Translations under genes and position numbers: made by a program
Part shown: in pieces, positions 63,735 to 64,000 of the stretch
Layout: every line of letters begins with the position of its first letter
How positions within the stretch are numbered: the stretch's first letter is position 1
The notes under the pieces: model-generated
What the model was told of the DNA's origin: nothing
What the model saw: only the letters and a program-made list of their open reading frames with translations
Database searches by the model: none
Assembly (NCBI GenBank): GCA_034336665.1
Contig: CM067592.1
Location: 38,257,889 to 38,321,888 of the forward strand
Reading direction: 5' to 3'
DNA length: 64,000 nt
Source: Luscinia megarhynchos
Lineage: Eukaryota; Chordata; Aves; Passeriformes; Turdidae

Positions 63735-64000
63735 GGTCTGGCTCAGAGTGGTGTTAGCTGTGGATGGAATTACTTTTCTTCTCTTAGAGCTATTCTTTGC
63801 ACTGGTAGCTAGAAAGGTGCTGATAACACATGCTGAACAGTGGTGGCACAGTATCAAGGCTGTCTCTCCAGCCCTCCCTTAAGAAAGCACTGCAGGCTGA
63901 GGGTGAGCTGGAGGCTGGGAGGGGACGCAGCCAGAACAGTTGACCCCAATTGTCCAAAGGGACATTTCATACCATATAGTGTCATGCTCACATATAAAGC
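63735..64000 (+). mobile_element. Partial LTR, avian ERVL-like family (copy 3), cut by window edge
   Basis: Segments GGAATTACTTTTCTTCTC, GTGCTGATAACACATGCTGA, GGGAGGGGACGCAGCCAGAA and CATTTCATACCATATAGTG occur in the order of the same LTR family as the copies at 1974 and 36053. The element runs off the right edge just after the TATAAA-like ACATATAAAGC. The 5' boundary is approximate because it is diverged. Confidence 0.7.

Overview
This is a vertebrate, almost certainly avian, nuclear window. It is AT-rich, with very long introns, canonical GT-AG splice sites, many CR1 LINE fragments ending in the bird-typical ATTCTGTG-type 3' tail, and several copies of LTR families that I recognise as bird ERV-type (ERVL-like). 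The abundance of LTRs and simple repeats would fit a songbird or other neoavian genome, but the species cannot be named from the sequence alone.

One protein-coding gene is supported: LRRC2 (leucine-rich repeat-containing 2) on the + strand. Six coding exons are visible at 781-905 (inside exon 760-905), 12031-12241, 25987-26143, 39884-40020, 60855-61000 and 63115-63270. They join in one continuous reading frame (932 nt, about 310 residues and part of the next codon). The conceptual protein follows the known vertebrate LRRC2 protein along its whole length: a basic N-terminal helix starting MGH, a linker, then leucine-rich repeats. The non-coding first exon and promoter lie upstream of base 1, and the last coding exon or exons (about 60 residues) lie beyond base 64000.

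Everything else is intron. Intron 760-side upstream (1-759): nothing recognised. Intron 906-12030: an LTR (1974-2525), a TTATTC hexamer array, a CR1 copy (9890-11052) and a TA tract. Intron 12242-25986: several CR1 pieces and a decayed endogenous retrovirus on the minus strand (about 19.9-22.9 kb) with reverse-transcriptase remnants. Intron 26144-39883: CR1 copies, one split by an LTR, plus LTRs at 36.1 and 37.6 kb. Intron 40021-60854: an LTR at 42.2 kb, a nested CR1/LTR/CATCA-microsatellite stack (45.6-47.9 kb) and some LTR-like regions of weak confidence. Intron 61001-63114: nothing recognised. A last LTR piece runs off the right edge.

I found no tRNA, rRNA, CRISPR array, operon or new multigene system. 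The observations most worth checking concern the splice and start-codon architecture of LRRC2 (an overlapping uORF, a decoy acceptor that would give an immediate stop, a candidate cryptic exon), nested transposon insertions and paired repeats.
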